This document shows positions 63,961 to 64,000 of a DNA stretch of 64,000 bases, piece by piece. Source of the stretch: Syntrophaceae bacterium UBA6078. GTDB lineage: Bacteria > Desulfobacterota > Syntrophia > Syntrophales > UBA2210. Where the stretch lies: contig DIXO01000027.1 of assembly GCA_002428735.1 (NCBI GenBank), positions 36,808-100,807 on the forward strand, in the 5' to 3' direction. The position numbers were made by a program, and so were the translations under genes. The first letter of the stretch is position 1. Every line of letters starts with the position of its first letter. Below the pieces are notes generated by a model. It was not told the origin of the DNA. It searched no databases and was given only the letters and a program-made list of their open reading frames with translations.

Positions 63961-64000
63961 GAGGATTCTCACACCTTGTCAGGAGCACGTAATATGTCCG

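Overview
This 64-kb window is a gene-dense bacterial chromosome segment, moderately GC-rich apart from one AT-rich patch near 2.1-3.2 kb. Gene content suggests an anaerobic member of Desulfobacterota (the former Deltaproteobacteria), probably near the Syntrophia. The clues are a stand-alone methionine synthase activation-domain protein, a PSP1/RicT protein between holB and metG, a polyferredoxin-type ferredoxin, a TRAP transporter, an IspH-UbiA fusion, a yqeY-dnaG-rpoD cluster and a selenocysteine-containing MsrA. The lineage is inferred from gene content only; there is no rRNA, and I see no tRNA, CRISPR array, insertion sequence or prophage.

Layout. 1-2.2 kb (minus): the 5' part of a cobalamin-dependent methionine synthase gene with its separate activation protein and two small proteins. 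2.2-8.9 kb (minus): an AT-rich HNH nuclease gene abutting transketolase, then exonuclease III, a CBS-domain protein and a Kef-type antiporter. 9.2-30 kb (plus): flavodoxin, an exported selenoprotein MsrA, glmM, a NagB-like protein, purL, purQ, dapF, purF, aspS, carA, guaA, carB and a large KaiC-like/PEP-synthase-like protein. This is a block for purine, pyrimidine and cell-wall precursor synthesis. 30-38.5 kb (minus): envelope lipoproteins, metG-ricT-holB-tmk and a ferredoxin. 38.5-45.5 kb (minus): an isoprenoid operon, xseA-xseB-ispA-dxs-tlyA-ispH::ubiA. 45.9-53.7 kb (minus): hisI-hisG-hisB-lipoprotein-hisA-hinT-yqeY-dnaG-rpoD. 53.9-58 kb (plus): a small membrane/coiled-coil protein, the three TRAP transporter genes and a 3D-domain lipoprotein. 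58-64 kb (minus): ilvB-ilvN-ileS-lspA, with a complete attenuator upstream of ilvB.

Two results stand out. First, the msrA reading frame carries an in-frame TGA exactly at the catalytic cysteine of the GCFWG motif, followed by a good bacterial SECIS-like hairpin. The gene therefore most likely encodes an exported selenoprotein, and its predicted mature form has no cysteine at all. Second, the ilvBN leader encodes a Val/Leu-rich 27-residue peptide followed by two tandem terminators. Their arms, and the end of the leader peptide gene, are mutually complementary, so one ribosome stall could open both terminators in sequence. Other items worth attention are the IspH-UbiA fusion with a degenerate first Asp motif, the KaiC-like/PEP-synthase-like protein lacking both Walker A and the phospho-histidine domain, and a NagB-like protein with a substituted catalytic Asp.
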